DNA from: Glandiceps talaboti | Taxonomy: Eukaryota > Hemichordata > Enteropneusta > Spengelidae | Assembly: GCF_964340395.1 (NCBI RefSeq) | Contig: NC_135568.1 | Span: 20,847,081 to 20,911,080 of the forward strand | Direction: 5' to 3' | DNA length: 64,000 nucleotides | In this document: positions 47,515-57,676 of the stretch, in pieces | Position numbering within the stretch: the first letter of the stretch is position 1 | Layout: the number at the start of each line of letters is the position of its first letter | The notes under the pieces: generated by a model | What the model was told of the DNA's origin: nothing | The model's input: the letters and a program-made list of their open reading frames with translations, nothing else | Databases searched by the model: none | Position numbers and translations under genes: made by a program

Positions 47515-49790
47515 TTTTCAGTCATTTTGAATATCCAATTATGTCACATGACACTGTTGAGAATACAACATCCATGTATTTTATACCAGATGCTGCCATT
47601 GGTGTTTGGGACCATTAGCAATATGCTGAAAATATTTCATATATCAAAATGAAGGTCAACAATACACATGTAGTAACATACTAGGGGACTATCAATTGAC
47701 TTTGCATATACATGTACATTGTCACTACTAGTAACAAGTACTAAATAGCAGTGACAATTTACCATATCTTTGCCATTTATCTACTCCCTGACTTCTGATC
47801 GTTAGTGTCTCATTTCTATTTTTCTTATATTACCAATGCTAATAAAAAATATCACAGATTCTGTTAATTTTTTTTTAATTTTTTTTTTAGAGATTATCAG
47901 CTATTTTTGAAAGAGCAGTGAAGTTATGTGACCAGATTATTTATTTTTGGGTCCTCTGTGTCACACTGAGTTGGAAAGTGTATAGTAATATTAGACAATG
48001 AGATATCACATTCAACCAAGGGCCTCAGGGGCCTAGGACCCTAGTGATATGATACTCCTCCTTTTTGAATTCCGGGATGACGTTTCAGATTTAGCACATA
48101 CAATTTAGCACTTGATGAATATTAAAGATCATTTTTATATTAGAGATTTTGTTTGTTGTTGTATATTTGCATGTGATAATGAGCAATAGAATGATATGAA
48201 AAGTCAAGAAAGTCTTACGTCCATCTTCAAAATATATCAAGAAAAATATGATTTGTGTATTGGAGGCCATTTTAAATATTTAATGATGTCATGTGACAAA
48301 AATTTGCATATCCATGTTGCATTTTGATTCCACAAATATATGGTTATACCAGATGACACTTGGCCAGTTTGGACTCAAGCACATTTGTATTGTAATATGA
48401 TGCATGTACATTTGTATTTTCATTTTTTGCATCATGTGATGTCACACAGATATATCATATGTTTACCATTTATATGATACCTAAAAACCAACATTTTGTG
48501 CCCAAATATTTACATATTATAATGTATTTGCAAAGAATTCCACATATTTATGACATTGAACAACAAAGTGCAATGAAAAATGAAGATTTTTTAGGTTCAC
48601 CAATTCAAATGAAGAATTTGTGAAAAAACAATAACTTTGATTGATTGATTGATTGATTTTATTACCTGTACAAGAAATAATTACAGATCACTTGGAAAAA
48701 AATATGTATACACAATTTATACAGGCAATGGGAGTCAGAAAATAGCTTTGCTAATCAAGTCTGACCCCTTACATTAATGGTAAATGGTTAAACATTCACA
48801 GGTGTTATTAAACGCACTTGCCCATCCCAAACCCCATCCCAATCATTTTAAAAGCGATGAGAAGAAAGTTAGGTGAAGAATGCCAACTATGCTATATATT
48901 CTTTCAGTAAATCTATTTTAAGTGACCGCTTGAAACTATGTCGTGTTGGTTCTTTCCTGATATTGTATTTGATGTCGTTCCATGTAGTTGCACATGTATA
49001 TGATATTGATTGTTGTCCAACTGATCTCTTCACTGGAGGAATACATAAATTGCCCTGAGCCTTCTGTCGTGTATTGTATTCATAATTCAACAGCATGCAA
49101 TAACTTTATTGTAGTGGTGGCCATTTTGAATATTTAATGAAGTCACATGATCAAAATTTGCATATTTTTAAGATCATTGTTATATGTTGATTATAAAAAT
49201 ATGTGGTTATACCTGGTCAAACTTGGTCAGTTTGGTCTTAAGCACTCCTGTAATGTAAAATGACAATTTTCACTTTTTGAATTTCATGGTAATGTATCAA
49301 ATTACCATATGTTTACCCTGTACATGATGACTAAAAACAAAGATTTTGTGCCCAAATATTTACATATTATAAAATATTTGCATATAATTCGGCGTGCTTA
49401 TGACATTGAACAAGAAATTGCAATGGAAAATGAAGAATTTTGTATGTTTCAAATTGAAGAATGTGTGAAAAATACAAAAACTTTATTGCAGTGGTGACCA
49501 TTTTGAATATTTAATGAGGTCACATGGCCGCAATTTGCATATCTTTTGGATTCTTTTGTTATGTCAGTCCAAAAATATATTGTTTTACGGATCATCATTG
49601 GTCAGTTTGGACTCAACCAATTATGCAATACGGTACTTTCACTCTTTGAATTCCGTGCAAAAGTAGCAAGTTTCCATATGTTTACCAGATACTATATTGG
49701 GTGAAAATCAAAATTATATTCCTAAATCTTTACATATTAGGTAATATTTCCATATTATTCTAATGTACGGTGACAACAGTGAAGAACTTT
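47515..49790. repeat. Tandem repeat, about 380-bp unit, 3-4 diverged copies, interrupted by a LINE
   Basis: The phrase CCATTTTGAATATTTAATGA, followed by a short spacer and AATTTGCATAT, starts units at about 48267, 49121 and 49498, with a weaker start near 47520. Shared internal blocks include GTGCCCAAATATTTACATAT and TATGACATTGAACAA. The spacing is 377 bp between the last two, and 385 bp between 48267 and 49121 once the inserted LINE and its target duplication are removed. Confidence 0.8.
48639..49097 (-). mobile_element. 5'-truncated LINE, minus strand, with 10-bp target duplication
   Basis: On the minus strand it encodes the C-terminus of a LINE polymerase (QGNLCIPPVKRSVGQQSISY, then ATTWNDIKYNIR and HSFKRSLKIDLLKEY, then stop). 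A 3' UTR follows, ending AATAAAATCAATCAATCAATC at 48639. CAATAACTTT occurs on both sides (48629-48638 and 49098-49107), giving a clear target-site duplication. The insertion falls inside one unit of the 380-bp tandem repeat. RT catalytic motifs are absent because only the last ~70 codons were inserted. Confidence 0.88.
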
Positions 49791-50234
49791 GAGTAAGTAA
49801 TCAATTATTTATCTATCTGCAGCTTTATCTACAATTAGATGATATATAGGAGCTTCACACTGAGATATTTGGAGCGCTCTAAAGTGGTTAAAGATTACCC
49901 GTATTAACAGACTGAGTTCTTTATTTAGTCTGCTTTCACACATGCTTTGTGAGATGATGGACTAGGCGTAACATTCCATTGAAACAACGGACCTTACCTG
50001 TCAAAAGATTGGACATTTCCTAGCCCTGACATTAATATTATGGCGCCTTCAAGACCCAAGAAATGTTCAGAGGTACCCCAATCACTAAAATTCAGCAAAA
50101 GTAGAAATTCATATATGCAGAAAAGCACAGAAACAGAAGAAAACATTAAAATCACAACAAACGTTACAATTATTGCAGCTCCCGTATCTTGACTTTGATC
50201 GATTACAACACAATGATTATATTATTTATGTTGC
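49791..50234. other. No gene recognised
   Basis: Unique-looking sequence between the 380-bp repeats and a family B copy; nothing recognised. Confidence 0.4.
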
Positions 50235-50815
50235 TGATGAGTTTTTAGTCCCCGCCGAACGAAGTCCGGGATGGGGACTTATGGATTGGGTTCCGTCTGT
50301 CCGTGCGTCCGTCCGTCCGTCCGTCCGTCCGCAGCCGTTTCTTGGAGATGCCTGGACTGATTTTTTTTCAAAATTGGTACAGGGGCAACATACGATACAT
50401 GTAGTCAATAGACACACACTAGAACTACTGTATATTTTAATATTTATATTTCATAGATCATTATTAACTTTATTTTGTTTAAATACCAAATTAGAAATGT
50501 AAAATTTTCTAAACGGCTAAAATAAAGTGTTATCTTATCTTATCTTATCTTATCTTACAATACATATGCATGTCAATTTGTTTCATGATATGATCCAATA
50601 TGGCCGCCTAGCAGCCATTTTGTTTGCAAATTTTCCATGTCCAAAGCCATAACTCAGACATGTTTGAACAGATCTCATTCAAAGTTGGTATTAGGACAGT
50701 GTTCTATAACATACATGTGCATATCCATTTTCATCGTGATACGATCCAATATGGCTGCCTGGCAGCCATTTTGTTTGCAAATTTTCCATGTTAAAAGCCA
50801 TAACTTTTTAAAACG
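50235..50815 (+). repeat. Family B interspersed repeat, copy 4, interrupted by a retroposon
   Basis: TTTTAGTCCCCGCCGAACGA, AGTCCGGGATGGGGACTTAT and a CCGT tract match the 42172 copy. After the insertion at 50401-50555 the body resumes with ATGCATGTCAATTTGTTTCA and two GCAGCCATTTTGTTTGCAAA units, as in the 5945 copy. This is the most complete copy in the window. Confidence 0.85.
50401..50555 (+). mobile_element. Short retroposon (LINE 3' end) with (TCTTA)n tail
   Basis: About 155 bp ending AAATAAAGTGT and five TATCT/ATCTT units. It is flanked by TACGATACAT (50391-50400) and TACAATACAT (50556-50565), a 10-bp target duplication with one mismatch. The other family B copy is uninterrupted at this point, which supports insertion. 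Confidence 0.8.
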
Positions 50816-50839
50816 ACCCTTTTATAAGAGGTAAATGTT

Positions 50840-51126
50840 TTGTTCTGAGAAAAAGTTTCAAAAAATTAATCGAACAGAAAAAAGTCTCAGTTTAAAAAAT
50901 CTAAACTTTCAAAATTAAATAATGCATTCTCTAATGACCGTAACTCGTTTTGGAAACTGTTGAAAGATTTATCATCTCAAGATAACTGTAATGTTGATTC
51001 TTCTGTAACTGCGGATGAGTGGTTTGAACATTTCAAAAAATTGAGTATGAATACTTCATAATCTACAGACGCTTCCTCTAAGAATATAGAGAGTGAATTC
51101 TTTTCTATGGAATCGGACAATGGTAG
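50840..51126 (+). pseudogene. LINE ORF2 linker fragment (endonuclease-RT junction)
   Basis: One frame gives SKLSKLNNAFSNDRNSFWKL, then KDLSS and further on TADEWFEHFKKL before a TAA stop. The N-x-FWKLLK and S-x-DEWFEHF signatures occur between the endonuclease and RT domains of CR1/Jockey-type LINEs. Frameshifts precede it and no RT follows: the fragment is cut at 51126 by the left end of the Gypsy LTR. This looks like the original target of the Gypsy insertion. Confidence 0.75.
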
Positions 51127-51883
51127 TGTGGCGGTCGGATGATATCCTAAGCCAAGTATATAGTGTTAGGTTGTTTTCCGTTGTTTCCTACAGTAATTAC
51201 GACGTGGAGTTTGACCAGGAGTAACACTGGAAGTCGGCTACATGGTTATTTTCAGCCATGTAGGCAGGTCACAAGGGGTATATTTTCCCGCTATTCCCAA
51301 ACATGGAATACGGCCTCGAAACATGAGTCTTATTTGTAGTCCATTAGCGGGGCGGGGTTTTAGTGTATAAAAAGGGGAGAGTTTCCGAGATTTCGTTAGT
51401 CAACCTGGGGACTCACTGGATGCTGTAATTTCGGGGAGAGAGTATTCCGTAATTTCGCTATTTCGTAGCCGACTTCTCCACACTCACTGACCCGGTAAGC
51501 TACACTGGTTAGCCCGTCGGCCTGGTTCGTACATGTGACTGTGGTAGATGCTGCACGAGTTGTGAGTTGTATAGTGGGAAACTGGGCCTTGTCAATACAA
51601 AACTAGACCTCTGTCCCTGACGTACCAAACTGCTGTCTTGTGTTATCCTTTAGTCTGAAATCAAAGTGACGGTTAGTCTGAAACGTACTTGCTGTGCGTT
51701 CTGCTCGTTAAGTGTAATTTATTGGGGTGCGAGACGTTAACCTTGCTGCAATCCCCGATTGCTTCATACTTACTGAACAGATATTACATGGACTTGGACC
51801 CACGGGGCTATTTGCTGGTGGAACAGGGATTCGAATAAGTTCTCACGGTAGACAAATAGCTCGCACGGGGCTCGAGCGCGACA
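51127..51883 (+). mobile_element. 5' LTR of Gypsy element 1
   Basis: Starts TGTGGCGGTCGG directly after the LINE fragment and ends GCGCGACA, one base before the primer-binding site. It has the TG...CA form and is 757 bp. A TATA box lies at 51366-51375. The left boundary is inferred from the end of LINE homology and the TG terminus, because no 3' LTR exists in the window to compare. Base composition is clearly richer in GC than the neighbourhood. Confidence 0.75.
51366..51375 (+). promoter_or_regulatory. TATA box in the LTR
   Basis: TATAAAAAGG, 240 bp into the LTR, followed by a GC-rich stretch. The usual position for the U3/R promoter of a Gypsy element; the transcription start should be about 25-30 bp downstream. 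Confidence 0.65.
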
Positions 51884-51884
51884 T

Positions 51885-51902
51885 TGGTGGCAGCGGTGGG
51901 AT
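51885..51902 (+). promoter_or_regulatory. Primer-binding site, tRNA-Leu(AAG)
   Basis: TGGTGGCAGCGGTGGGAT is the reverse complement of the last 18 nt (including CCA) of animal tRNA-Leu with anticodon AAG, as I recall that tRNA. It sits one base after the LTR end, the standard spacing, and fixes the LTR/internal boundary. Confidence 0.85.
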
Positions 51903-51945
51903 ATCAGTAAGGGAGTGAATATTATACTTTTCTAGGGCAGTTCAA

Positions 51946-52775
51946 ATGGCTTCCAATTTTAGCACGCTACCAGTTATATCGGATGACGACGAGGTTTTCG
52001 AAGACAGTTTTAGCGAAGTTCAGTTCAAACCAATGGAAGGGAAAATGAAGGATACTAAGGGGCCTTCTGAAATTACCAACCGGGAAATGCAAACTTCTAG
52101 TGGGTATTTTTCTGCCTCTCGCATGGTACCTTCACCATTGGAGAAAAAGGAGGAAGTAGGGGAAATTACAAGTAATTTACCAGGACTGTCAACCACATCA
52201 CCCGGTACCAATACTAAACCTCCGGACGAACAAGGGCTAACTGTAGTACGGAAACGACAGCGAGTCATGACAGGGGAAATGGAGGAGAGCTCTCGGGGTA
52301 AGCCTGTCCATTTTGACAGTGCTGTACACGATGAAAGTAATAAAATCACACAGAGATATACGTATAAACCTAACGACGACAGAATCAGGGAGAACGAATC
52401 GACTGTTACCAAATACACTGATCTACGGACTCCTGGGTTTGATCTTGGTGGAGGGCTAGTTGGTGAACAGAGATCCAGAGGCACACAAGTGGAGAGAAAT
52501 TCGCGGGGACAATTATTCTCTCCGATGTACCGATCTACACCACCGTCCTTTATACAGTCAGGGGAAAACTGTATGTACACAACGCCAGGAGGCGAATCGG
52601 CCGCTAGAGGGCGTTCTACCAAGCACAGCTATCAACGTTCACTTTTAAGTGATCGGCCACCAACACATCCAAGGGGCGATATATCTAATGGTCAAAATTG
52701 GGCGGACGGCGATCCGTCGGGTGATAGGCATCCTTATAGGGGACGAGACGACACAGACCACACCGGGGATGTTAA
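51946..52775 (+). pseudogene. Gypsy element 1 gag, N-terminal part (split by a DNA transposon)
   Basis: ATG at 51946, 43 bp after the primer-binding site, opens about 277 codons. They encode a hydrophilic, low-complexity Gag N-terminus (MASNFSTLPVISDDDEVFED, then Ser/Thr/Pro/Arg-rich) with no recognisable fold. The frame reaches the codon for Lys after TGDV, where the DNA transposon is inserted at 52776. The same codon is completed at 55748 beyond the transposon and its TAA duplication, so gag was open here before the insertion. As it stands, the frame runs 43 bases into the transposon (GAFVFYGEGVGGI) and stops at 52818. Confidence 0.85.
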
Positions 52776-53011
52776 GGGAGCATTCGTTTTTTACGGGGAG
52801 GGGGTCGGTGGAATTTGAGGTATGAATTAAATGTAAAAAGCAACCCCCCCTAAAAATTACTTTTCTAAAATTTGACCCCCCCTAAATCCATCAATTGTAA
52901 AATGTGACCCCCCCCCCCTATAAAAATTTTTCACTTGATTTATAATAGATTTATGAAACACGAGACTTATATGAGTGTTTGTTCGACATATCACATAATG
53001 GACCATGAAAC

Positions 53012-54553
53012 CTAGTCCATGTAGTTCCGTGACTTCCAAGTAGTACACTGTCTGCCTGATCTTGTTGTGTGAAAGAGTTCATTTTCAATGTCACTGCTAT
53101 CACTTTCAGAGTCACTTTCCGAGTCACTTTCCTCTGATTCACCCAATTCATGTATCACTACATGTCCATCTTCTGATGCACTGTCTTCGTCCATCTCATC
53201 CTCTTCATCGCTGTCCTCCTCCTCTTTATCCCTCTCATGGTTCATTCTCAGACTTTCCAGTGTTGTTTGACACAGCTGCCTGCCAATGTGTGCTTCAACT
53301 ATTTTCAGTTTGTCTTTTTTTAGCATCTTTCTCTCAGTTGTCAATTTATGTCTGTTCATGTACATGTCCAGGTCAGAAACTTTCAGCTTACGTAATTCAC
53401 TGTTTCTGTACAGTGCATTCCAGTCATGGCTGTCATACTGTCGTGGTTGATCCACAGCATTAGCTTGGTTTCGCTTCTTTTTCTTGAGTCTTACAGTTTT
53501 CAATGTCTCTAAATGAATTAAGTAGTCAACTACCACTTTCTCAGGCACTATATACTTCTTTGAGAACTCAACAACTTTGTCATGGTCATCAGAAGACATT
53601 TCTCCTGCTTCAAAAAGACAGCGTATTTGAACACGTGGCTGGTAGTCATCTACTGCACGTTGATTGCCTTCTGTATCCAGTATTGGTACATCCTTGACAG
53701 GTAAATAGTGGAAATTTGGAAGTTGAGTGTAATCTGGCATTGGTCTTGGTACATGCTGAAGGGGAGAACTGACCCACTCTCTGTCACATTTATGTCCCAG
53801 TTTCTTCATGCAGTCAAATTTGAGAAATTCCAAGTACAAGTCTCCTATCTCATAGTGGTCATCAATAAACTGCTGCAATTTCATATAATATGCATGGCCA
53901 GGAACCATTATCTTCTGATTTTTTGAAGCAGCTATAAATCTGTCTAGATATGGCTTGTCAAAGAAAAATTTCCTGTCTTGTTTCGGGGTTACATATGACT
54001 TCATGAAATCACCACCGGGTCCTGGGGCATCATCTACTCTACATACTAGGTCAGTAGCAACTCTGAATGCATTTGCTTCCATTGCATTTTCCATTCGAGC
54101 CGTGTAATCTTCCAGTGGTTGCTGCTGAATTTCTTCTGGTGATAAACCCTCAAATGGAGAATGGTAATCCCATTTAATGCCACCACCATCAACTAAGGCA
54201 TTACCAATGGCTGCATTTGTTCGCTCCACTTCGTTGTATGATGAATCTCCCCGTGCTAAATGTAGCCGCGTCATTCTGTCTATATTATGTATGCGTATAC
54301 GTTCTGCACTGCGAAAGCGAACATCATGGTTGCGAATTCCGACCCCTGGACCAGCATCAGTAAACTCGCATACAATTGGTCGTACAGGTGGTAACCTCAT
54401 CTCCTTGATTTTGCTCAATAATGTGTTGCATTGTGAAATGAGGTCAGTGTACATTTTCCACAGTTTCAGGCCAGTAAGTTTAGCCAGATCAACTAATATG
54501 CCATTTACTGTGTCTTCTATCTCATCCAACTGGTCAAGTAGTTCAGATGTAAT
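53012..54553 (-). CDS. DDE-transposase-like protein, C-terminal half (transposon ORF A)
   Basis: An open frame of about 513 codons on the minus strand. It has no ATG at its beginning (first ATG is about 34 codons in) and starts just after a stop, so it is probably an internal exon or a truncated gene. Near residues 50-70 it has EFTDAGPGVG, and near 95-110 GDSSYNEVERTNAAIG. The TD-x-GP and N-x-ER-x-N pattern resembles the second Asp and the catalytic Glu of an RNase H-fold DDE transposase; the first Asp would lie upstream and is not found. The middle is basic and charged (a LKKKKRN stretch), and the C-terminus is strongly acidic Ser/Asp/Glu, ending TTRSGRQCTTWKSRNYMD. A role in mobilising the 52776-55744 element is inferred from position between the TIRs. 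Confidence 0.6.
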   Translation of the reverse strand: MTSELLDQLDEIEDTVNGILVDLAKLTGLKLWKMYTDLISQCNTLLSKIKEMRLPPVRPIVCEFTDAGPGVGIRNHDVRFRSAERIRIHNIDRMTRLHLARGDSSYNEVERTNAAIGNALVDGGGIKWDYHSPFEGLSPEEIQQQPLEDYTARMENAMEANAFRVATDLVCRVDDAPGPGGDFMKSYVTPKQDRKFFFDKPYLDRFIAASKNQKIMVPGHAYYMKLQQFIDDHYEIGDLYLEFLKFDCMKKLGHKCDREWVSSPLQHVPRPMPDYTQLPNFHYLPVKDVPILDTEGNQRAVDDYQPRVQIRCLFEAGEMSSDDHDKVVEFSKKYIVPEKVVVDYLIHLETLKTVRLKKKKRNQANAVDQPRQYDSHDWNALYRNSELRKLKVSDLDMYMNRHKLTTERKMLKKDKLKIVEAHIGRQLCQTTLESLRMNHERDKEEEDSDEEDEMDEDSASEDGHVVIHELGESEESDSESDSESDSSDIENELFHTTRSGRQCTTWKSRNYMD

Positions 54554-54640
54554 TCAGGAGGCAAATTGGTCCAGCATTCAACAGTAGTTATATCTCAGAA
54601 TGTAGAGAGATTGAAGCCCGTCATTGTGAAATTTGAGGAG

Positions 54641-55243
54641 ATGGAAAAATGTATTTTACAGGATGAAGCCAGAATATATTACTGTAGGGGGAAGTTGAAA
54701 TGCAACCATTATTCGTTCAACCATCACATGAATGATGAGTACCTGAATAGGTGTCGCATCGAACTGCAACATTGCAAGGAACTCACCAAGAAAATTTCCG
54801 ATCTACTACAGAAATCAAGAGAAATTTTTGGCTGCTCATTTTCAAGAATGAAAACCCCTGCCAGATCAAAAAAAGAAAACAACAGAAAGGCGAGACAGAG
54901 AAAAATGCAAGCATTACAACGCCGTGTAGAGACTCTCTACAACAAGATTATAATGGTGGAATTTCACCCTTTTGATACTGGTAGACCAGCACCAGCCACC
55001 ATGGTATTAATTGGTAATGTTAGCTCTGTAAATGCATCGGAAGCCAAATTGCTTGTGCCCATGTACAACTTGAAATATATTGATGAGCACTCATTCAAAT
55101 TAATTTTTGACCACTTAGCCACTGATAGCAAAGAAACAATTGACCTGAGTGAACTTGACAGTCAAAGTGACACGGAACAAAGTGGATCTGTAGATACAGT
55201 TGACTACAGTGAACTGAAGAGTCAAAGTGACTCGTCAGACTAA
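54641..55243 (+). CDS. Unrecognised protein of the DNA transposon (ORF B)
   Basis: The first in-frame ATG is at 54641, giving about 200 codons; the frame is open from 54566. A possible acceptor (TTATATCTCAG, just before 54599) suggests it could be a 3' exon. The protein begins MEKCILQDEARIYYCRG, has a basic helical middle (SKKENNRKARQRKMQALQRR) and an acidic tail of repeated S-E-L-x-SQSD units. No domain is recognised. It runs head-to-head with ORF A, starts 88 bp or less apart, as in two-ORF DNA transposons whose second protein binds DNA. That role is inference only. Confidence 0.55.
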   Translation: MEKCILQDEARIYYCRGKLKCNHYSFNHHMNDEYLNRCRIELQHCKELTKKISDLLQKSREIFGCSFSRMKTPARSKKENNRKARQRKMQALQRRVETLYNKIIMVEFHPFDTGRPAPATMVLIGNVSSVNASEAKLLVPMYNLKYIDEHSFKLIFDHLATDSKETIDLSELDSQSDTEQSGSVDTVDYSELKSQSDSSD

Positions 55244-55747
55244 CTTAGCAACTATCTCTTTTGTGTTCTTATCTATGTTTGTTAGTCCCCGCCGGCCGGG
55301 GCCACGTGGCGGCCATTTTACGATTTTTATGGTGGAATTCACTCAGGTCAATTGTTTCTTTGATATGTTTGGTAAGTGGTCAAAAATTAATTTGAATGAG
55401 TTCTGTTGTTTTTAAAGAGTTTTTAAAGAGTTTTAAAAGTGAGGTATGTCATTATATTGCCACAGCCTGAAAGTTTTATTTTTGTGATTCTGTGTTTTCT
55501 TTTTTTTACTTGTTATCACCTGATCAGACAGAATAAAGACATGTTTGTATTGTTTTGTACATTTTTCTGTCAATTCTGTTGTTTTTTGGTATGATTCCAT
55601 ACAAATCTGTTGTAAAAATTGACCCCCCCCCAAACCATTGGATATAAAATTTGACCCCCCTAAAAACTGCTTTGTAAAAGTCACCCCCCCCCCCCCCCGA
55701 ATTCCACCGACCCCCCCCCCTCCCCGTAAAAAACGAATGCTCCCTAA

Positions 55748-56434
55748 AGACGATACTTCGAGACCAATTCTAAGGAGAGAAAGACGATTGATAGGGAGAG
55801 ACCAATTCCAGGGGAGGGGTATACATTTACCAATAACTTCTCGACCGGTTATTACGCCAGATCGGTTTGATGGAAAATCATCTTGGCGAGACTACCACCG
55901 ACACTTTGAGTCGTGTGCTAGGTTAAACAATTGGAGTTACGAACAAATGGCTAATTTTCTGGCTGCATCTTTGCGTGGATCAGCACAGAAAATATTAACC
56001 CGAATTAACATGGACGAATCAAATTATGACACTCTGGTCAACTTATTGGAAAAACGCTACGGAGCTTCAGGGCAAGCCGAACGACACCTGGTTCAGCTAC
56101 GATGTCGGAGAAGACGACGGGACAAAAAACTGGCGGAGTTGGGTCAAGCAGTTTTGGAATTAACGCGTAGTTAGCCTACCCAGAACTGGATGCAATAGCA
56201 ATCGACAAATTAGCACGTCAGTATTTCAACGACGCAATACCAGATGCTAATATACGGGTAGACTTGTTCAGGGAGAGACCACGATCTCTAGACCAAGCCA
56301 TCCAAATTGCAGTACACATCGAGTCGTTTTTACAGGCTGAAGCAGACTGAAATGGTAGAAGACACCAATTCACCCGATCTATAGAAAATGACTACGAAGA
56401 TGGGTTATACCCGAGAGATAGGGACAACAATGAC
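55748..56434 (+). pseudogene. Gypsy element 1 gag, capsid part (frameshift and stop)
   Basis: Gag resumes in frame after the DNA transposon (KDDTSRPILRRERR). It includes a typical retrotransposon Gag/capsid region: FDGKSSWRDYHRHFESCARL, NNWSYEQMANFLAASLRG, then YDTLVNLLEKRYG and a basic RCRRRRRDKK. At about 56172 a one-base loss shifts the frame; the other frame continues LAYPELDAIAIDKLARQYF and ARQYFNDAIPDANIRVDLF, then meets a TGA stop at about 56348 after QAEAD. So this region has at least two inactivating changes. Confidence 0.85.
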
Positions 56435-57676
56435 ATGGAAACTGGTCCAAGCTTACGAGAACTTTGGTCTGTCGTCCAGGCAATCAAAGATGAACAAGTT
56501 AGAAACCAACAGGCCAGAATGAGGAGGGGACCAATTACTTGCTATGGATGTGGACAAGAGGGCCACATTCGTCGCAATTGTCCAACAAACTCGTCTCAGC
56601 AGGGAAACGAGGATCGACCAAGCGTGAGGGCCAACGCTCGGTCAGGAGGCAACGACGCGTCCCAACCATCCAATAGCCAGACGGTAAACCGGCAAAACGC
56701 TGCTAGTGACAAACTACTCACTAATTCATATATACCACGGAGTCCTTCATTCTATGTATTGGCAGAAATATATGGAAAATATGGACACGCTTTGATCGAT
56801 ACGGGATCCGAATTGACACTAATCTCACCAGGAGTATACCGCGCTATGAATAAGGAAACGCGCCCTACACTATCGTCATCTTTGGTACAGGCTTACCAGG
56901 CAGATGGGGTAACGCCACTACGTATACATGGGGAGGCCAGATTTGCCATAAAAATTGGTCCAAATACGACCATAATTCGTGCCATAGTAGCGGACATGAA
57001 AGAGGACATTCTATTGGGCAATGACTATATACTTACGGCACCAGCAGAGATACGTACACACTCGCTGAAACTGGGCTTCTACGAAGGTGAAGTTCCTCTA
57101 TTGGACAGAGATGGCGGCCGTTTCAGTGCTCGAGTAGTAGTAGCACAAACAATGACAATTCCGGCCGGTCACGAACTTGTAATCCCAGGCTATCTCACAA
57201 GACAGATTACATCTGGCGCTTGGGGTATAATAGAACCGACCAAAGCGAGAACACTCGATGGTGAGGGGATCATTGTAGGACGAGTATTGATAAAAACCAA
57301 TACGCGTAAAGTTCCAGTCAGAGTTATGAACATCAGCGAAAATGCTCAAATATTATCCAAGGGTACTACTATAGGAATCGCCAGTACAGTGGACCTAACA
57401 AAGACACCAGCAAAGGATGAACCGTATTACGTTAGACATATAACAACTGACGGCCCAGACGAGATCGTACCGTCGCATTTACGATCCGTATTTGACGACG
57501 CCATTGCAGAGGTTGGGCAGGCATATAGAGGAACTATTGTGGGCTTCCTAACTCGATGGAGGAACATCTTTTCAAAGGACAAAACCGATGTCGGTCGAAC
57601 AAACTTGGCAAAACACCACATCGAAACTGGGGGACACCCACCAATCCGGCAACAACCAAGGAGACAATCGCCATGA
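56435..57676 (+). pseudogene. Gypsy element 1 nucleocapsid CCHC knuckle and aspartic protease
   Basis: A 413-codon open frame. It has one CCHC zinc knuckle, CYGCGQEGHIRRNC (56540-56581), for RNA packaging, then a linker, then an aspartic protease with ALIDTGSELTLIS (catalytic DTGS at about 56798) and ILLGNDYI (the usual LLG flap-partner segment). Next comes the start of the RT connection (HHIETGGHPPIRQQPRR). It ends at a TGA at 57674-57676, where Gypsy polyproteins normally run on into RT in the same frame. The RT frame continues directly (LRGETKKLVDEML), so this is a nonsense mutation rather than a gene boundary. The internal ATG is probably not a real start. Confidence 0.88.

Larger units (their letters stand above)
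52776..55744. mobile_element. DNA transposon with ~40-bp TIRs and TAA target duplication, two ORFs
   Basis: Ends GGGAGCATTCGTTTTTTACG and its exact complement; the inverted repeats extend about 40 bp to GGTGGAATT, with a longer G run on the right. TAA is duplicated on both sides (52773-52775, 55745-55747). Inside each end lie three or four TGACCCCCCCTAAA-type subterminal repeats. It carries a minus-strand ORF (53012-54553) and a divergent plus-strand ORF (54641-55243). A 3-bp TWA duplication with GGG termini is seen in PIF/Harbinger and some other superfamilies, but the protein does not clearly match Harbinger. The superfamily is left open. Confidence 0.88.

Noticed and set aside
52020-52622. 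200-codon minus-strand frame opposite gag
   Set aside because: Antisense shadow of the Gypsy gag frame; no motif.
57674-57676. Programmed stop readthrough between protease and RT
   Set aside because: No readthrough context is evident and the same element already has other nonsense and frameshift lesions; a simple mutation is likelier.
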